Positions 1-6,699 of a stretch of DNA of 12,806 nucleotides are shown piece by piece. Below the pieces are notes generated by a model that did no database searches, was not told where the DNA came from, and saw nothing but the letters and a program-made list of their open reading frames with translations. The position numbers were made by a program, and so were the translations under genes. Position 1 is the first letter of the stretch; each line of letters begins with the position of its first letter. The stretch lies in NCBI GenBank assembly GCA_910584035.1, contig CAJTZR010000047.1:1-12806 (forward strand), read 5' to 3'. The stretch is from an uncultured Christensenella sp. (GTDB lineage Bacteria; Bacillota; Clostridia; Christensenellales; UBA3700).

Positions 1-90
1 AAAAACTAAATAATTAGCTCATTATACAAATTAAATTAAAAAAACTAGTACAAAAGCAATATGATTGCGATGACATTATAAATAAAATTT

Positions 91-124
91 AAATAACACC
101 AATTAAGTTGGTGTTATTTTTTTT
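91..124 (+). terminator. Intrinsic terminator of a gene upstream of the window
   Basis: A perfect 12-bp stem (91-102 pairing with 108-119, arm AAATAACACCAA) with a 5-nt loop is followed at once by a run of Ts (117-124). This is a classic rho-independent terminator on the + strand. No gene inside the window ends here, so it most likely closes a gene lying to the left. Confidence 0.8.
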
Positions 125-235
125 GCAAAAAAATGTTTAATGTGAGGGTATTTATTTTACAAAAATAGGTTTAATGTGATGATATTCTTTTGCAAAAAGG
201 TTGAATGTAAATATATTTATTTTACAAAAAGAATA
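121..235. repeat. Degenerate ~33-nt tandem repeats (three units plus a partial fourth)
   Basis: Units start at 121, 155, 188 and 220, with lengths 34, 33 and 32 nt and a partial fourth. Each begins TTTTGCAAAA or TTTTACAAAA, continues with a GGTTTAATGTGAT-like core and ends in a TATTTA-like tail. The fourth unit keeps only its first half. The copies abut with no unique spacer, so this is not a CRISPR array. No open frame runs through them. They may be slippage-prone intergenic DNA or repeated protein-binding sites; the sequence does not decide. Confidence 0.6.
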
Positions 236-424
236 TTTTGCGTGAAATATTATTAAAAAACAATTAAGCCACCACATTTATAAAAAACAATCAATAATCA
301 AAGATTAAATATCCATAAGAGTTTTATTTTTGATAATTTATTTATTTTGTTTTTTAGATTTTTATATTGTAAAAAAGTATGAAAATTATATTTTTATAGT
401 AATTTTATAAGTAAAATAAATGTA

Positions 425-461
425 AAAATGTTCATCAATTAATATGATTGATGAACATTTT
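425..461 (-). terminator. Hairpin able to terminate the left-facing promoter
   Basis: The left dyad with its flanks makes a perfect 15-bp stem around a 7-nt loop. Read on the minus strand, the 3' arm ends in CATTTT and is followed by one more T and then an AT-rich, T-rich run. RNA started near 463 would fold this hairpin almost immediately and could stop, keeping the promoter harmless in its present orientation. Function is inferred; the sequence is also the recombination-type repeat. Confidence 0.4.
430..456 (+). repeat. Left inverted repeat of a putative invertible element (recombinase-type dyad)
   Basis: The arm GTTCATCAAT (430-439), a 7-nt asymmetric spacer TAATATG (440-446) and the arm ATTGATGAAC (447-456) form a perfect 10-bp dyad. 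The whole 27-nt unit recurs as an exact reverse complement at 577-603. Two arms around a 6-8 nt asymmetric spacer is the layout of tyrosine-recombinase core sites, and opposite spacer orientation predicts inversion of the DNA between them. The flanks at this copy lengthen the stem to 15 bp (425-439 with 447-461), so it could also act as a hairpin terminator. Confidence 0.7.
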
Positions 462-469
462 GTAACAAA

Positions 470-498
470 ATTGTATCAAATTTGGTAAAAAATGTCAA
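470..498 (-). promoter_or_regulatory. Near-consensus sigma-A promoter inside the invertible segment, pointing left
   Basis: Read on the minus strand, the -35 box TTGACA (493-498) is followed by a 17-nt spacer and the -10 box TACAAT (470-475). Spacing is optimal and the -35 is a perfect match. Transcription would start near 463 and run leftward straight into the 425-461 hairpin, with no gene ahead of it. If the segment between the 27-nt repeats were inverted, the boxes would fall at about 535-563 on the + strand, starting RNA near 570, about 95 nt before the ATG at 664. Confidence 0.7.
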
Positions 499-576
499 TA
501 TAAATGGTCTTTTTTATAGCAAATTAGTTTTTTTTAATTAAATTTATAAACGTTAATTATATTTTTCGTAAAATAA

Positions 577-603
577 GTTCATCAATCATATTAATTGATG
601 AAC
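577..603 (-). repeat. Right inverted repeat of the putative invertible element
   Basis: Exact 27-nt reverse complement of 430-456: arms 577-586 and 594-603, spacer CATATTA (587-593). Flanking bases differ from the left copy, so identity stops at the dyad ends, as expected for a defined recombination site. It lies 60 nt upstream of the LRR gene's start codon and would be in that gene's 5' leader. Confidence 0.7.
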
Positions 604-663
604 AAAGTATTTGCAAAAAACAATAGTTTTTTACAATACAAATTAATAGAATATGGAGGTTTT

Positions 664-2766
664 ATGGATAGGACACAAATTAAATTAAGTGCAAAGCAGA
701 CTTTGCTAAATAATTTTGCTAAAGTTGCTATGCCAGTTTGGGCGGGTCTGTTATGGTCACTCATAATAGGTGCGTTAATTGCTGTTTTGATTGTTATGTT
801 TGTAGTAGCTTGGTATATCGGGTTAGTGCTTTTAATACCAGTTGTACTTGCAATAATTATGTTTGTATTAAATTTAAAGCTACGACAAGCAGAATATTAC
901 TTGAAAGTATCACGTGGTGAAAGGTTGCCAGATTTAAAATGGTTCTTCGTTATTTCGGGAAATTTTAACAATATATGGAAAATATTTAAAATTCAGTTGT
1001 TAAGTGCTATATACAAGTTGTTACTAATATTTTTCCCTAATTATGTTGCAACATTGTTTTGGTTTGATGATTTTATGGTTGTAGAAAATACAAGGGATAA
1101 TTTTAAAGAACTCTATGTTAAAATACCTAGATTAACTAAAGGGAATGTATTTGAACTTGGCTTGGCAAAACTATCTTTCTTTTGGTGGGATTTTTTAGCT
1201 ATTATAACTTTGGGAATAGCGAATATTTTTGTAAGCCCTTATAAAAATTTAACTAGAGCTAAAATTTACAACTATATGTTAGATAATAAAAAACAAGACG
1301 ATAACTTGAAAAATGCATTAAAACAAATGGTTGCCACTGGTCAAATTAATTTTACGGCACAAGAAAGTAATTGTATGGATGAAAGTAGCCTAGATAGTGA
1401 ACAATTTGCTGATATTGACGAAACTGAGAATGAAGAACGCTTGGCTTTAGAATCAATAAAAAATCAATTTGATAGCATAAAAAATGTATTTGCACATTGC
1501 GAAAAAATTTTAAGTAAATATTTTATATTAGATAATAATTATAAAGATATTTTTACTTGTGAAAATTATGAGGAATTGTTAGAAATATTACAAGATTATA
1601 CGTGGGATATGAATTATTCTACCACTATGCAATTTGAGAAAACAGATTGTGCAGATTTAAAAACTTTGCTAAAATTTTATAAAAAATTAAACAAACAGCT
1701 TAAACAAGTTGAATATAATCATTTGTGTAATGTAAAAATTAGTAAAGTAGTTACTGATAGAATTAGTATACTTGAATATGAAATTATGAAAATTCAAAAA
1801 TTTTCATTTGAAACAATTTTTGGTAGCAGAGTTAATAAACTTAAAATGTATAATAAAAAATATTCAACACGTAACAATGCTGAAAATTTTGTAGAAAATT
1901 GTAACACGCAACTTAAAGTTGAAAAGAGATGCTTTATAATAACTGCGTGTGTAGTTTTGGCAACTTTCTTAATGATAATTGTAATGTCAATAGGTATTTC
2001 ATTAGGTGTAGCACCGCTTGAGGAAGTTAGTATAGATGGTGTTGTTTATAAGAAAGCGTCATATTATGGTGCTCAATATTACTCAGTTAGTGAAACACAA
2101 AATAAGAATATAATAGAAATTAAAGAGGAGGTTAGAGGCTTGCCAGTTAAAGAAATTGGAAAGTTTGCATTTTCAGATTGTTATAGTCTTACAAAAGTAA
2201 CAATACCTAGTAGTGTTAAATTAATTGGAAGTAGTGCATTTTATAATTGCAGTAGTTTAACTAGTGTAATATTGCGAAAAGGACTTGAAAATATTGGAAG
2301 TAGTGCATTCGCTCAATGTTCAAGTTTAAAAACTATCACTATACCAGAAAGTGTTGTAAATATTGGAAATGACGCATTTAGAGATTGTCAAAATCTTGAA
2401 AATGTTAAATTTAGCAATAACAGCAATCTTAAAACTATTGGTGATTATACTTTTTTTAATTGCATAAATTTAAGTGAGATTGCTATTCCATATAGCTTGA
2501 CAAATATTGGGACAAGTGCATTTTCTAATTGCACAAGTTTAAATAAAATTACTTTGACAAATGTAAAGATTATTAGAGACAACGCATTCTACTGCTGTAT
2601 GAATTTAACTGAAATAGTAATTCCAAAAAGCGTGACAAGTATGGGATATAATGTATTCAAGGGGTGTGAAGAACTTACAATACAATGCGAAGTTTCATAT
2701 AAGCCAAGTGGTTGGAATTCTTACTGGAATGGTGATTGCCCAGTAGAATGGGGATATGTAGGATAA
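664..2766 (+). CDS. DUF975-type membrane domain fused to BspA-like leucine-rich-repeat ectodomain
   Basis: 700 aa. The ATG at 664 was chosen because GGAGG lies 6 nt upstream; an in-frame TTG at 595 sits inside the right inverted repeat and has no ribosome site. Residues 1-205 look like the DUF975 integral membrane family: strong hydrophobic stretches at about 21-71, and late in the domain the pattern WWDFLAIITLGI followed by SPYKNLTRAKIY. Residues about 210-420 are charged and helical, probably cytoplasmic. A single membrane segment follows at 423-449. Residues 492-673 hold about eight 22-24-residue repeats of the IG-x-x-AF-x-C-x-x-L-x-x-I-x-I-P type (LRR_5/BspA). A Trp-rich tail (WNSYWNGDCPVEWG) ends the protein. 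The LRR part should face outside the membrane. BspA-like proteins often bind host or other cells, but no ligand is evident here. Expression is probably set by the invertible promoter upstream. The family calls are fairly secure; the joint function is unknown. Confidence 0.85.
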   Translation: MDRTQIKLSAKQTLLNNFAKVAMPVWAGLLWSLIIGALIAVLIVMFVVAWYIGLVLLIPVVLAIIMFVLNLKLRQAEYYLKVSRGERLPDLKWFFVISGNFNNIWKIFKIQLLSAIYKLLLIFFPNYVATLFWFDDFMVVENTRDNFKELYVKIPRLTKGNVFELGLAKLSFFWWDFLAIITLGIANIFVSPYKNLTRAKIYNYMLDNKKQDDNLKNALKQMVATGQINFTAQESNCMDESSLDSEQFADIDETENEERLALESIKNQFDSIKNVFAHCEKILSKYFILDNNYKDIFTCENYEELLEILQDYTWDMNYSTTMQFEKTDCADLKTLLKFYKKLNKQLKQVEYNHLCNVKISKVVTDRISILEYEIMKIQKFSFETIFGSRVNKLKMYNKKYSTRNNAENFVENCNTQLKVEKRCFIITACVVLATFLMIIVMSIGISLGVAPLEEVSIDGVVYKKASYYGAQYYSVSETQNKNIIEIKEEVRGLPVKEIGKFAFSDCYSLTKVTIPSSVKLIGSSAFYNCSSLTSVILRKGLENIGSSAFAQCSSLKTITIPESVVNIGNDAFRDCQNLENVKFSNNSNLKTIGDYTFFNCINLSEIAIPYSLTNIGTSAFSNCTSLNKITLTNVKIIRDNAFYCCMNLTEIVIPKSVTSMGYNVFKGCEELTIQCEVSYKPSGWNSYWNGDCPVEWGYVG

Positions 2767-2804
2767 ATATTATATTGTGAAAAATTAATAATCAAATTAA
2801 ACTT

Positions 2805-2837
2805 AAGCAATGGTTAATTAGCCATTGCTTTTTGTTT
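2805..2837 (+). terminator. Intrinsic terminator of the LRR gene
   Basis: The arm AAGCAATGG (2805-2813) pairs with CCATTGCTT (2822-2830), giving a 9-bp stem with an 8-nt loop, followed by TTTGTTTT. It lies 39 nt after the TAA stop of the LRR gene. Confidence 0.75.
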
Positions 2838-2844
2838 TGCCATA

Positions 2845-3036
2845 ATGAAAAAGCTTACTTTTACTTATAGAGATTTAGTAGCATTTATTATATTTGCATT
2901 TGGTAATATGTAAGTTTATTTTATTAGTTTATGTTAATTTAATAAAAGCACTTGTGATAAAAAGCAAATTGCATTAGCGATTTCAATATCAATTACAGAT
3001 ACGCAAATATTATGGGATGCCATTTGTGGTAGATAA
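2845..3036 (+). pseudogene. Possible decayed small membrane-protein frame
   Basis: A frame opens with ATG at 2845 (MKKLTFTYRDLVAFIIFAF...), meets stops at 2911 and 2935, then runs open again in the same frame from 2938 to a stop at 3034 (...CDKKQIALAISISITDTQILW...). Joined, it reads like a short protein with a hydrophobic N-terminal segment and a second amphipathic segment. No ribosome site precedes the ATG, and no family is recognised. Chance is a real alternative in such AT-rich DNA. Confidence 0.2.
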
Positions 3037-3185
3037 TACTTAAATGAGTTTATTTAAAAACAAACTAGAAACAAACAATTAAAAGTATTTGTATAATTTG
3101 CTTTTAATATAATTAATAATTTAATTTTAGTTGATTTGTAGTAACTCGATTTTGTTATTTAAAAATTTGGTTGAAAGGAAAGTAT

Positions 3186-3284
3186 ATGAAATGTTTTTTT
3201 GATTTTTTCAAAATTAAATTTGAGAGCGTTTTATTTTTAAAATTTGATTTTAAGATTGAAAAATTTTTTTATGTTTTTAATTAG
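3186..3284 (+). CDS. Possible 32-aa small ORF, Phe/Lys-rich, unrecognised
   Basis: An ATG at 3186 is preceded by AAAGGAAAG at a workable ribosome-site distance. The product is 32 residues, about one third Phe and with many Lys, beginning MKCFFDFFKIKF. An AT-rich hairpin follows 30 nt after the stop. The composition is close to what T- and A-rich intergenic DNA gives by chance, and there is no homolog I recognise, so this is a weak candidate. Confidence 0.2.
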   Translation: MKCFFDFFKIKFESVLFLKFDFKIEKFFYVFN

Positions 3285-3313
3285 TTGCGTAGAGTAGAGC
3301 GTTAATTTATTTG

Positions 3314-3349
3314 TAATCATATTTTCATAATAGCATATGATTATTTATT
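3314..3349 (+). terminator. Weak AT-rich hairpin, possible terminator
   Basis: TAATCATAT (3314-3322) pairs with ATATGATTA (3335-3343) around a 12-nt loop, followed by TTTATT. The stem has only one G-C pair, so termination efficiency is doubtful. It could instead be an operator-like dyad. Confidence 0.25.
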
Positions 3350-3388
3350 CATATTTAAAAAACACTTCGAAAATCGATATTAAATTAA

Positions 3389-3425
3389 ATAATTCCCAAA
3401 AAAACATATTTTCTTTGGGAATTAT
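3389..3425 (-). terminator. Likely terminator of the DUF421-DUF4363 operon
   Basis: A 12-bp perfect stem (ATAATTCCCAAA at 3389-3400 with 3414-3425) carries a 13-nt loop. On the minus strand it lies about 90 nt beyond the DUF4363 stop and is followed by a T-rich stretch (TTAATTTAAT). No + strand gene clearly ends just before it, so the minus-strand operon is its likely owner. Confidence 0.5.
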
Positions 3426-3515
3426 CAGCATATCACCATATGCAGACATAATCAAATCAGCATATTAGCAATTATTCAATTTTTTAAAATCTTAATTGTG
3501 GCGATATGGTAGTTT

Positions 3516-3896
3516 TTAAAAGATATTTTTTGGTGCGTATTTTAATAAGCCTAATCTTGTTTGAGCGTCTTGTTGTAGTGATAAACTTATTGATAGTGCG
3601 TCTTGGTAATTTTCCGCATATATTGCACCATACAAGGTAGAAAGATTTGTCATAAAATCTTTTATCTCATTGTGTGGACACGTCAGTTCCAATACGTTTC
3701 TACGTTTTTGCCACCATTCAATACTTTCTTTGGATAACTCTTTTGCGTTTTCATATTCCTTATTTTCAAGTAGCTTTTGTACTTGTTCACACCTTGTAGT
3801 TATCCCCTTAAAAGAATTGTTGATATAAACTTCATTCAAGATACCAAATGTCAAAATAAGCACAACTACAACTACAGCTATAATAATTCTATTCAT
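3516..3896 (-). CDS. DUF4363 family protein
   Basis: 126 aa. It starts at the ATG read down from 3896, with AGGAGG just upstream. One N-terminal membrane segment or uncleaved signal (residues about 4-21, MNRIIIAVVVVVLILTFGIL) is followed by a helical extracytoplasmic region with a WWQKRRNVLEL motif (about 61-71), typical of DUF4363 proteins. The start overlaps the end of the DUF421 gene by 8 nt, so the two are translationally coupled. DUF421-DUF4363 pairs recur in spore-forming Clostridia. The biochemical role is not known; a partner role to the DUF421 protein at the membrane surface is inferred. Confidence 0.75.
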   Translation of the reverse strand: MNRIIIAVVVVVLILTFGILNEVYINNSFKGITTRCEQVQKLLENKEYENAKELSKESIEWWQKRRNVLELTCPHNEIKDFMTNLSTLYGAIYAENYQDALSISLSLQQDAQTRLGLLKYAPKNIF

Positions 3897-4620
3897 TTAC
3901 TACCTCCTCAACATTTGTATTTATAGCAGGCTTTTTGATTGGTTGTAAAAATACGTTTTGATTGTTATCAACTGAAGCCATCAGCACATTTTTTTGGTTT
4001 AAATCAAATTTATTAAGCAATTTTGTAATAAAATCTTTGCTTACGCCAGATAATTGTACATTTTGCGATAAAATTTTACCCTCACAAATAAGCATATAAG
4101 GTATACTTTTTGGGTCTGTAGTTATTCCCATATCGCTTGGAGTAAGCGGTGCATTTTCCGCTTTTGGCACAACCGTTAGGTCACCATTTGTTTCCACAAT
4201 AGCAAATTGCACTTCGCATGGTGAAAAATATCCCGCACCTCTAAGTGACTCTAAAAGGTCGTTGATAGTCATATCAAGCTTGCTTATTGCATCGTAATTG
4301 ATACCTTGTGAGTCAATAACAATTATAGGTTTACCATTGATAACACGTCTAAATTTGATAGAGTGTTTGATAATCTTTGTCAGTATCAAATGTATCACAA
4401 ACAGTGTGAAAATCGGTATTAAACCATAAAATACTGGTACTGTAGTATCTGACATTGGTATGCAAGCCAGCTCTGCAGCAACTAGTGTTACTGCAAACTC
4501 AAAGGGTTGTAATTCCCCCAACTGCTTTTTGCCCATAAGTCGCATTGCAAAAAGCAAACAAAAATAAATTATAATTGCACGAGTAAATACTATTAACATA
4601 TTTTTAGTATTTGAATACAT
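3889..4620 (-). CDS. DUF421 (YetF/YrbG-like) membrane protein
   Basis: 243 aa from the ATG at 4620; a TTG five codons further out is possible, and neither has a clear ribosome site. Three N-terminal membrane segments lie at about 9-26, 41-57 and 63-85. The family hallmark RLMGKKQLGELQPFEF falls at 27-42. A soluble C-terminal half follows, with INGKPIIVIDSQG near residue 95 and a RGAGYFSPCEVQFAIVE stretch after it, where the family has its conserved R-x-x-G motif. In Bacillus subtilis the relative yrbG lies beside spoVB and yrzE, and the same three families are neighbours here, which supports the assignment. Members are linked to sporulation and germination, but their activity is not settled. 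Confidence 0.85.
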   Translation of the reverse strand: MYSNTKNMLIVFTRAIIIYFCLLFAMRLMGKKQLGELQPFEFAVTLVAAELACIPMSDTTVPVFYGLIPIFTLFVIHLILTKIIKHSIKFRRVINGKPIIVIDSQGINYDAISKLDMTINDLLESLRGAGYFSPCEVQFAIVETNGDLTVVPKAENAPLTPSDMGITTDPKSIPYMLICEGKILSQNVQLSGVSKDFITKLLNKFDLNQKNVLMASVDNNQNVFLQPIKKPAINTNVEEVVNE

Positions 4621-4662
4621 TTGCAAATTATACAAATTATTGGCAAAATACTTTATTTTAGT

Positions 4663-4690
4663 ATTATAGTTTATACTTCAACTTTTTAAA
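4663..4690 (-). promoter_or_regulatory. Candidate sigma-A promoter for DUF421-DUF4363
   Basis: On the minus strand, TTTAAA (4685-4690), a 16-nt spacer and a perfect TATAAT (4663-4668) lie 43 nt upstream of the ATG at 4620. The -10 is good and the -35 weak. A sporulation sigma factor may instead be used. Confidence 0.4.
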
Positions 4691-4759
4691 ATTATAAATT
4701 TTACTTTTAGAGGAAAGTTATGGTTAATAAAGATATACAAAAGTAAACAATTATTAATC

Positions 4760-4794
4760 GCTAATTATGTAGTAAAAATTTTACTTTAATAAGC
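4760..4794 (-). terminator. Candidate terminator or hairpin after spoVB
   Basis: An imperfect long dyad (GCTAATTA with TAATAAGC outside, AGTAAAA with TTTTACT inside) lies 17 nt downstream of the spoVB stop on the minus strand. It is very AT-rich and lacks a clean T-run, so this is only a candidate. Confidence 0.25.
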
Positions 4795-4810
4795 TAATAT
4801 AAAATTAAAT

Positions 4811-6301
4811 TTAATTTGCCTTATTTTCTTTTTTAACCCCTTTGTACTTAATAAATTTAGGAATAGCAAAAGCACCAAATATAAAAGTAATTAATAATGT
4901 AGATATGCAAACTCTCAAAAAGATATTTAAATCTTGATAGCTTAAGCTTATTAATTTTACTAAGTAGCCAAGACCTATACTTGCAATACAAGATATTCCG
5001 CAAACGATTAAGTACTTTACAGAAATGTTGGTACTCTTTTTTAAGTTGATTGTATTTAATATCAAACCAATTGTGTGATATACAAGCAATGCTGCTGGGT
5101 AAGCATAAATACCAATAGGCTTTGCAAAAATTACAAGAGTAATTACAAGCCCAATTGAGCAGAAAATGCTTGTTGCAAAAGTCTTTTTCTCTCTACCTAA
5201 AGTATTTAACAAGGATACAGATAATTGATTTATAACAAGTGGCACAATAATCATAGCAGTTATCACTAACATTTTACCAGCCTCGCTGTCCTTGTAAAAC
5301 ATTACTGCAATGTCCTCACCTGAACTTATAAAAATAGTCATAAGGAAAGCGGATATTAAAGAGGTAAATATCATTGCATTTTTAATTTTGTTATTTGCAG
5401 CACTTTTACCTTTTTTAGCGACAAGACTTGCAATTTCTGGAATCATTATTACAAGCAAACTACCAATTATTGTGTTTGGTGCAAGTGCTATTGGTAGTAC
5501 CATACTGCTCATTCTACCATAGTCCGCTGTTGCCATATCAATACTCATACCGCCGTGTACTAGTAGGCTAGGTAACATAAGTGCAACTACTGAACTCATT
5601 AATGATGCGATTATTCTAGTAGTTGTTATAGGTAGCGATGCATTTGTAATCTCACCCGCAAATTGAGGTTTTTTCATTTTGCCACCAAAGGCGATAAACA
5701 TAATAACGATAATTATCATACAAAATACATCACCTAGTACATTTGCCAATGCAAAAGCATTGTATGGTTCGCTAATATAAAATTTCGTTACCCATATAAT
5801 AGCTACACCTACAAGCAAAAATGCTTCATCGGCAAATTCAAGCATAGAGTAGGTTGTGTATTTTTTCTTGCCCCAAAACCACGCACGGAATGTAGCATAA
5901 ATGGCTGTGGATATTAATGTTGGAGAAAGTATACGAAAAACTTCTCTACATTTTGGGTTAGAGAAAAGTAGATTAAGCGAACTTGGCAATAGGTTGAAAA
6001 ACAAACATATTGCGGTAGATATGCCCGCCGTTATAAGTAGTGTTGAGGTCAACATACTATTGGAATGGTCATATTCACCTAATGCATCATAATGAGCAAT
6101 TTTGCGTGATAAGGTAACTGGAAAGCCACTTGCTGCAAAACAAGCGAACATCATAAATACCGAACTTGCGATTGAATAAATACCAATATTCAATGCACCG
6201 AACATTCTTGACAAATATATGTGAAATATAAAGGACACTGCTCTAGTGATTATACTTATAGATGTGACCTTAAAGAAAGATTTTACAAAAGAGTTAGCCA
6301 T
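4811..6301 (-). CDS. spoVB: Stage V sporulation protein B, lipid-linked oligosaccharide flippase family
   Basis: 496 aa. The ATG at 6301 was chosen because TTGGAGGAAT immediately precedes it; an upstream TTG at 6322 would bury the ribosome site. The protein is hydrophobic throughout with about 12-14 membrane segments, of the MATE/MurJ-like (MVF/MviN, polysaccharide biosynthesis) family. It begins MANSFVKSFFKVTSISII and carries IYLSRMFGALNIGIYSIA at about 27-44, the conserved first-helix region of SpoVB and Wzx-type flippases. Length is close to Bacillus SpoVB (about 518 aa). SpoVB is needed for spore cortex peptidoglycan and is thought to flip lipid-linked precursors across the outer forespore membrane. 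It lies divergent from the spoIIIA cluster and beside the DUF421 gene, a conserved sporulation neighbourhood. A paralogous flippase cannot be fully excluded, but context makes SpoVB the best call. Confidence 0.85.
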   Translation of the reverse strand: MANSFVKSFFKVTSISIITRAVSFIFHIYLSRMFGALNIGIYSIASSVFMMFACFAASGFPVTLSRKIAHYDALGEYDHSNSMLTSTLLITAGISTAICLFFNLLPSSLNLLFSNPKCREVFRILSPTLISTAIYATFRAWFWGKKKYTTYSMLEFADEAFLLVGVAIIWVTKFYISEPYNAFALANVLGDVFCMIIIVIMFIAFGGKMKKPQFAGEITNASLPITTTRIIASLMSSVVALMLPSLLVHGGMSIDMATADYGRMSSMVLPIALAPNTIIGSLLVIMIPEIASLVAKKGKSAANNKIKNAMIFTSLISAFLMTIFISSGEDIAVMFYKDSEAGKMLVITAMIIVPLVINQLSVSLLNTLGREKKTFATSIFCSIGLVITLVIFAKPIGIYAYPAALLVYHTIGLILNTINLKKSTNISVKYLIVCGISCIASIGLGYLVKLISLSYQDLNIFLRVCISTLLITFIFGAFAIPKFIKYKGVKKENKAN

Positions 6302-6386
6302 ATTCCTCCAATTAAAAAACAATGTTTATCCATATATCATATTATTTTGCTTGCAAAAATAGAATAGAAAGGTAGGAGGATAATGT
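6302..6386. promoter_or_regulatory. Divergent control region between spoVB and the LysM-spoIIIA cluster
   Basis: These 85 nt hold both ribosome sites (TTGGAGG leftward, TAGGAGG rightward) and must contain any promoter for spoVB and for the LysM gene. A CATATTAT element at 6338-6345 resembles a sigma-E -10 box (CATACAnT), but no matching -35 sits at the right distance. No confident promoter can be assigned. Confidence 0.35.
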
Positions 6387-6671
6387 ATGCAATATATTTA
6401 TAAGGTAAAAAAAGATGACAGTTTAAAAGATATTTGTATCAAATATTCAATATTTGCAGACGATTTGTTAAATAGTAATAACTTAGAGGAAGAGGATATA
6501 AAAGAGGGTGTGTTGCTATATATAAGCGTTCCCGATGGCAGAAGGTACGTAGTAAAACCTTTTGATACGATAGAAAAAATTGCAGATAAATTTGAGGTAA
6601 ACGGCGAGGATATTTTGGAGTTTAATAATATAAAACAATTATTTTTAGGGCAGATTATTTACATTCCGTAA
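6387..6671 (+). CDS. Small double-LysM protein
   Basis: 94 aa, consisting almost entirely of two LysM-like modules: about 4-49 (YKVKKDDSLKDICIKYSI...) and 52-94 (RRYVVKPFDTIEKIADKF...FLGQIIYIP). Each begins with Y-x-V-x-x-x-D-[ST] and ends in a hydrophobic YI-V or YIP strand, as LysM modules do. TAGGAGG lies at good distance before the ATG. There is no signal peptide or membrane segment, so if made as shown it is cytosolic, which for a sporulation gene would mean the mother cell. LysM modules bind N-acetylglucosamine-containing glycans, and several spore coat and cortex proteins carry them, so a role at the forespore or spore surface is possible. It is 74 nt upstream of the TIGR04086 gene and probably shares its operon. 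Confidence 0.75.
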   Translation: MQYIYKVKKDDSLKDICIKYSIFADDLLNSNNLEEEDIKEGVLLYISVPDGRRYVVKPFDTIEKIADKFEVNGEDILEFNNIKQLFLGQIIYIP

Positions 6672-6699
6672 TTTTGCTGTTGTTAAATTTTTGATTTTG

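Larger units (their letters stand above)
2838..3388. other. Mostly empty AT-rich intergenic stretch
   Basis: Between the LRR-gene terminator and the DUF4363 terminator there is no gene of normal size on either strand. It holds only the possible decayed frame (2845-3036), the doubtful 32-codon ORF (3186-3284) and a weak hairpin (3314-3349). No convincing promoter was found. Confidence 0.6.

Noticed and set aside
121..235. CRISPR array
   Set aside because: Units abut without unique spacers, differ at many positions, and no cas gene is present.
430..603. Transposon terminal inverted repeats or MITE
   Set aside because: No target-site duplication is visible outside the repeats, each repeat is itself a dyad with a central spacer, and the interior holds a directed promoter. 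A recombinase-site reading fits better, though a small MITE is not formally excluded.
595..663. Longer N-terminus of the LRR protein from a TTG at 595
   Set aside because: The TTG lies inside the right inverted repeat and has no ribosome site, while GGAGG sits 6 nt before the ATG at 664.
3428..3443. Palindrome GCATAT-CACC-ATATGC downstream of DUF4363
   Set aside because: Only 6-bp arms and no T-run; the adjacent 12-bp stem at 3389-3425 is the better terminator.
6302..6322. Seven-codon extension of SpoVB from a TTG at 6322
   Set aside because: It would place the GGAGG site inside the coding region; the ATG at 6301 is correctly spaced from it.
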